A DNA stretch of 64,000 nt. It comes from Clitoria ternatea (Eukaryota; Streptophyta; Magnoliopsida; Fabales; Fabaceae). Position 1 is the stretch's first letter; the number at the start of each line of letters is the position of its first letter. The notes under the pieces were generated by a model, which did not search any database, was not told the DNA's origin, and saw nothing but the letters and a program-made list of their open reading frames with translations. Shown in pieces: positions 60,601 to 64,000 of this stretch. The stretch lies in NCBI GenBank assembly GCA_037962975.1, contig CM075672.1, positions 124,544,001-124,608,000 on the forward strand, given 5' to 3'. The translations under genes were made by a program, and so were the position numbers.

Positions 60601-61199
60601 ATGGTAGGAAGTGTCGAACGCCCCTTTGTTGGTTAGAAACTGGTGAAAGTTTGGCGTTAGGACCTGAAATTGTGTAGCAGACTACTGAACAGATAGAAAT
60701 GATCAGAGAAAAGATGAAGGCATCTCAAGATAGACAGAAGCACTATTACGATAAGAGGAGGAAACCACTTGAATTCCAAGTCGGTGAGCATGTATTTTTG
60801 AAGGTTTCACCTCACAAGGGGATTGGCCGAGCCTTGAAGAGTAAGAAGTTGAGTCCGAGGTTCATTGGACCATATGAGATCTTAAAGAGGGTTAGTACAG
60901 TGGCATATCAGATTGCACTTCCTCCTCATTTAGCAAATCTGCATAATGTATTTCATGTATCACAGCTGAGGAAGTATGTACAAGATCCCACCCACGTGAT
61001 TGCTGCTGATGATATTGAAGTTAGAGAAAATCTGACCATCTCCACAGAACCTACACAGATTCTAGAAAGATCGAATAAACGTCTGAGAAACAAGAACGTA
61101 CCACTAGTGAAGGTTGCATGGAAGCAAGGAAACGAAGTAACTCTGACTTGGGAGCGTGAAGATGCTATGAGGACGCAGTATCCAGGATTGTTTCACTGA
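57693..61199 (+). pseudogene. pol: Element D pol: protease, RT, RNase H, integrase, chromodomain-like tail
   Basis: Same frame as gag. The 619-codon block 57693-59552 has protease DSGATHSF (57909), RT with SPWGAPVLLVKKKDG, DLRSGYHQIRVK and the FIDD box near 58865, and RNase H (VVYCDASKIGLGCVLMQ, SDHKSLKYLF). The second block 59559-60488 has the integrase zinc region (HKSMLSIHPGSTKMY, CLVCQKAKVEH) and the acidic triad (SMDFVSG, VSDRDPRF, DGQSERT). 60699-61199 is the C-terminal part ending LTWEREDAMRTQYPGLFH. Stops are at 59550 (TGA), 60486 (TGA), 60516 (TAG) and 60675 (TAG). All visible catalytic residues are kept. Confidence 0.93.
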
Positions 61200-61214
61200 G
61201 GAGTACGTTAAGTT

Positions 61215-61252
61215 AAATTTCGAGGACGAAATTTTTATTAGGGTGGGAGAAA
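61215..61252 (+). other. Conserved hairpin and polypurine tract before the 3' LTR of element D
   Basis: AAATTTCGAGGACGAAATTT at 61215-61234, then AGGGTGGGAGAAA up to the 3' LTR, in the same layout as element A. Confidence 0.82.
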
Positions 61253-64000
61253 TGTAACATCCTGCTTTAATAAGTAGTTCAATTATGTAATTTATGAAGC
61301 ATGGAAGGTCTGTAAGTGTTGATTAATGAATAAAAACACTCTATGGATGGCTTTTAATGCTCCAAAAGTTTCATTTTTGGGTATAATTCTATAATTTATA
61401 TAGATCCTTATTAACGAGGCCCAAATTTCGAGTGAAAATACCTTAGAAAGAACTGTCCGAGTGAGAAAGAGAGTCTGTTCCGAGCGAAAACTGCAAATTC
61501 TGAGTGACCAAGAGGAATTCCGAGTGGAAAATGGAAATACCGAGTGAAAATGGTGTTTTTCCGAGTGGAACATGGTCAAGAGGACTTATTCCGAGTGAAA
61601 TACTGTCTCAGAGACTCACTGCCGAGTCAAACATGCCAAGAAGACTCGATCCCGAGTCAAGATCTTCAAAGGACTCATTTCAAAGTCAATTATGCTTGAG
61701 TGACTCGTTTCCGAGACAATTAAGATCAGAAGTTGAAATCCTGAGTGAAGGAATTCCGATTGACAACATTTAAGTCTTGGGTCAGTTTAGGATCAATAAT
61801 ACCGAGTGGAGTACGGTTGTGGAACCTCCTCCTGAGAAATGAATGGCTAAAGGTATTCTCCGAGTGAAAAATGTAAGTCTATGCCGAGTAATGAATGTGA
61901 AGTACATTCCCGATTGTGTTGAAGTTAAATACACCGAGTGGTATGAAAAGTATTCCGAGTGAATGGAACCCCAGATTCCGAATGAGTGTTCAATTAGATG
62001 GGAGTCGGTTCTGGAAGGTTTACCGAGTGGATATGCTTGAATGAAGACTCGGTTACCGAGTGAAAGCATGAGTGAGAGAGAGCTCGGTCTGGACAGATTC
62101 TACCGAGTGAGAAACCAAGGAATTGAGTCAGATTCAGATGAATTCCGAGCGAGTATGCATGACTCGCTCAAGCGAGTCGGATTTTGCTTGAGCGAGATGG
62201 ACCCTGATGCATAATTCCTCTTTTCAATCAGCCTTTTCTCTACTTCGCCCAAGCAAGCATACTGCGCTCAAGCGCGCTCGACCCTGATACTCTTTCCCCC
62301 ACTCACGCCCAAGCGAGGATAGCATGACTCGCTCAAGCGAGTCGGAGTCCGCTTGAGCGAGGGGACTTGTTTTCTTTTCTTCTTCACATGATTGGAGGAA
62401 TTCCAATCGGTTTATAGGCTAACCGAGTGGAATTCCAGTCGGTTTTCAGTGCCAGAAGTGACTTTTGACTCCTTTCTTGTCTCTTATGCAATTTTTAATG
62501 CAACCAACACCATTATTAATCATCCTAGTGGGTGGACGGCCAGAAGTGGATCATTATAAACCACTTTCCTATTTTTAATTCTCCATTATCTCCACTAACA
62601 GCACTAAACACCCACTAATGGAAAAGCTGTTTTCCACTTGCTTTGCATTATTAACTCTGCCTTGCTAAGACCTGAACACGTTGGAACAAAGCTAGTAAAC
62701 TATCCTTACCTTGACTTCCCTTCTTTCTCAATACTCCTTCAAACAGAAGCAGGAGGACAACCAGGGAACCATTTTTCAGTCGGCAAAACAAGTAAGAGGG
62801 GACAGGGTTGTGAATATTTGTGAAATGGGTAGAGTTGTATGCTGTTCTAGGATTCCAGTTTTAATTTCGTAAATTGTTGCTTAATTTTGAAACTGAAAAC
62901 GTATGAATTTGTCTCTGACTTCTTCATGAAAGTTGTAGATCTTTTTGTTGTCTAAATTTTGAGACCTGAATCAATTAAATTGAGTATGTATAGCAAAAGT
63001 TATAGCCAAAACACTACTGCATGTCCGAGTGAAAGATTATTTCTATGTTTTATGCATACTTTGATATTCTGGGAATTATACATGCATAATCAGCCTTTGA
63101 TGTCTTCACAGAAGATGTAGATATTCATGTTAGGGATCTATAGAAAGTGGTTTCAAGTTAAAAAGATGCTTGTAACTCTAGTTATTCTCAAAATACAGAA
63201 GTATGTTCATGATGCAAAACTGTTAACTATGAAATCCGAATCTTGTTTTCAATACTGGGAATTTTGTGGTATGAATTAGTGGATGGTGTCTTCATAAAAG
63301 TTGTAGATAATTATGTTAAGAGTATTTTAGAACTGGTTTCATGTTAAAATCATTTGTGTAGCTCTAAAAACATTTAAAATACTAATATATGTACGTTTTG
63401 AAAACTCACCTGGAGGCAGTGTTGTATTTTGTAGATAAATGGTATTTCTGCTTAGAATTTGAATTTATGATCTTCATGAAAATTGTAGATATTTGTGTTA
63501 AGAGTAATTTAGAACTGGTTTCATGCAAAAATCATTTATGTAACTCCAGAAACACTGAAATTACTAACATATGTACGTTTTGAAAAACTCACCCTGAGGC
63601 AGTGTGGTATTTCATGAATAAGTGATATTTCTGTTCGGAATTTAAAATTGTGTTCTTCATGAAAGTTGTAGACAATTATGTTATTGAACTACAGAAAGTG
63701 GAATCACCTAAAAAGGAGTTGATTGGCTCATATTATGACTGTTTTACTAACGTATGTCGCTGTTCGGAGATGCTGAAATTTACTTATAATGGTTATTATG
63801 GATAAAAATGATGTTTTCTCTATGAGTAATAATTATTATTGAATTCTTAAGTGATTATGAATTATTATGAATGCTGTTGAGTATCATACAATTTTTATAT
63901 TATGGTGGTGAAAAATTATGAATAACGAAATTAATTTATATGTACATGAATGCCTTGAGGTTATTGACATATGTGGTTGAAACAGTAAATCCATGATTTT
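61253..64000 (+). repeat. Element D 3' LTR, first 2748 bases
   Basis: Partner of 52926-55673 with the same arrays. The window ends before the hairpin repeats and the LTR end. Confidence 0.95.

Larger units (their letters stand above)
52926..64000 (+). mobile_element. Element D: nearly complete Tekay-type chromovirus, right end off the window
   Basis: 5' LTR 52926-56491, primer site 56496, gag-pol 56790-61199 in a single frame, purine tract, and 3' LTR from 61253 past the right edge. By eye the 2.75 kb of LTR seen in both copies differs at about 45 positions, so the insertion is young. It sits in the 3' LTR of element F. Five in-frame stops and no frameshift were found. Confidence 0.95.

Overview
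This is plant nuclear DNA made entirely of nested LTR retrotransposons. I found no host protein-coding gene, rRNA, tRNA or CRISPR array. The element types (an Ogre-type Tat element with ORF1, two RNase H domains and a 4.8-kb LTR; Tekay/Del-type chromoviruses; an Athila-like gag element; a Sirevirus-like copia element) and the AT-rich background point to a plant. A legume of the Phaseolus/Vigna group is my guess from the LTR style; the sequence does not prove it. The setting is probably pericentromeric or other heterochromatin.

Left block, 1-34539: one minus-strand Ogre-type element (called B) with its 3' LTR off the left edge and its 5' LTR at 29731-34539. Two younger elements sit inside it. 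Element A (1552-11705, + strand, Tekay-like gypsy, 2.69-kb LTRs, CATAT target duplication) splits B between its RNase H and integrase coding regions. Element C (20662-29277, + strand, Sirevirus-like copia with gag only, 1.92-kb LTRs, CTCAC target duplication) lies in B's 5' leader.

Middle block, 34540-38014: an old + strand copia pol remnant (reverse transcriptase, then an RNase H tail), interrupted by a minus-strand lone LTR related to element C. A 474-base piece that starts like a gypsy LTR follows.

Right block, 38015-64000: element E (minus strand, Tekay-like chromovirus, decayed) has its 3' LTR at 38015-41880. Element F (46698 onward, + strand, Athila-like non-autonomous, 3.08-kb LTR) lies in or next to E's 5' leader. 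Element D (52926 onward, + strand, Tekay-like, almost complete) is inserted in F's 3' LTR. D's own 3' LTR runs off the right edge. The nesting order is therefore D in F, probably F in E, and A and C in B.

Every pol is damaged. A has eight in-frame stops, D has five, B and E have frameshifts and catalytic substitutions, and C and F never carried pol. D still reads in one frame from gag to the chromodomain.

The most interesting signal is outside the genes. Four elements of three unrelated gypsy lineages (A, B, D, F) carry long irregular arrays of the word CCGAGTG, always in the sense direction of the element. The same four plus E carry clusters of a CGCTTGAGCG-type inverted repeat. Elements C and the lone LTR have a parallel but different design, arrays of ATCGAT-centred palindromes upstream of a TATA box. 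Element C also holds many scattered primer-binding-site-like words and a series of polypurine tracts. This looks like convergent or exchanged LTR control modules that are independent of pol phylogeny.
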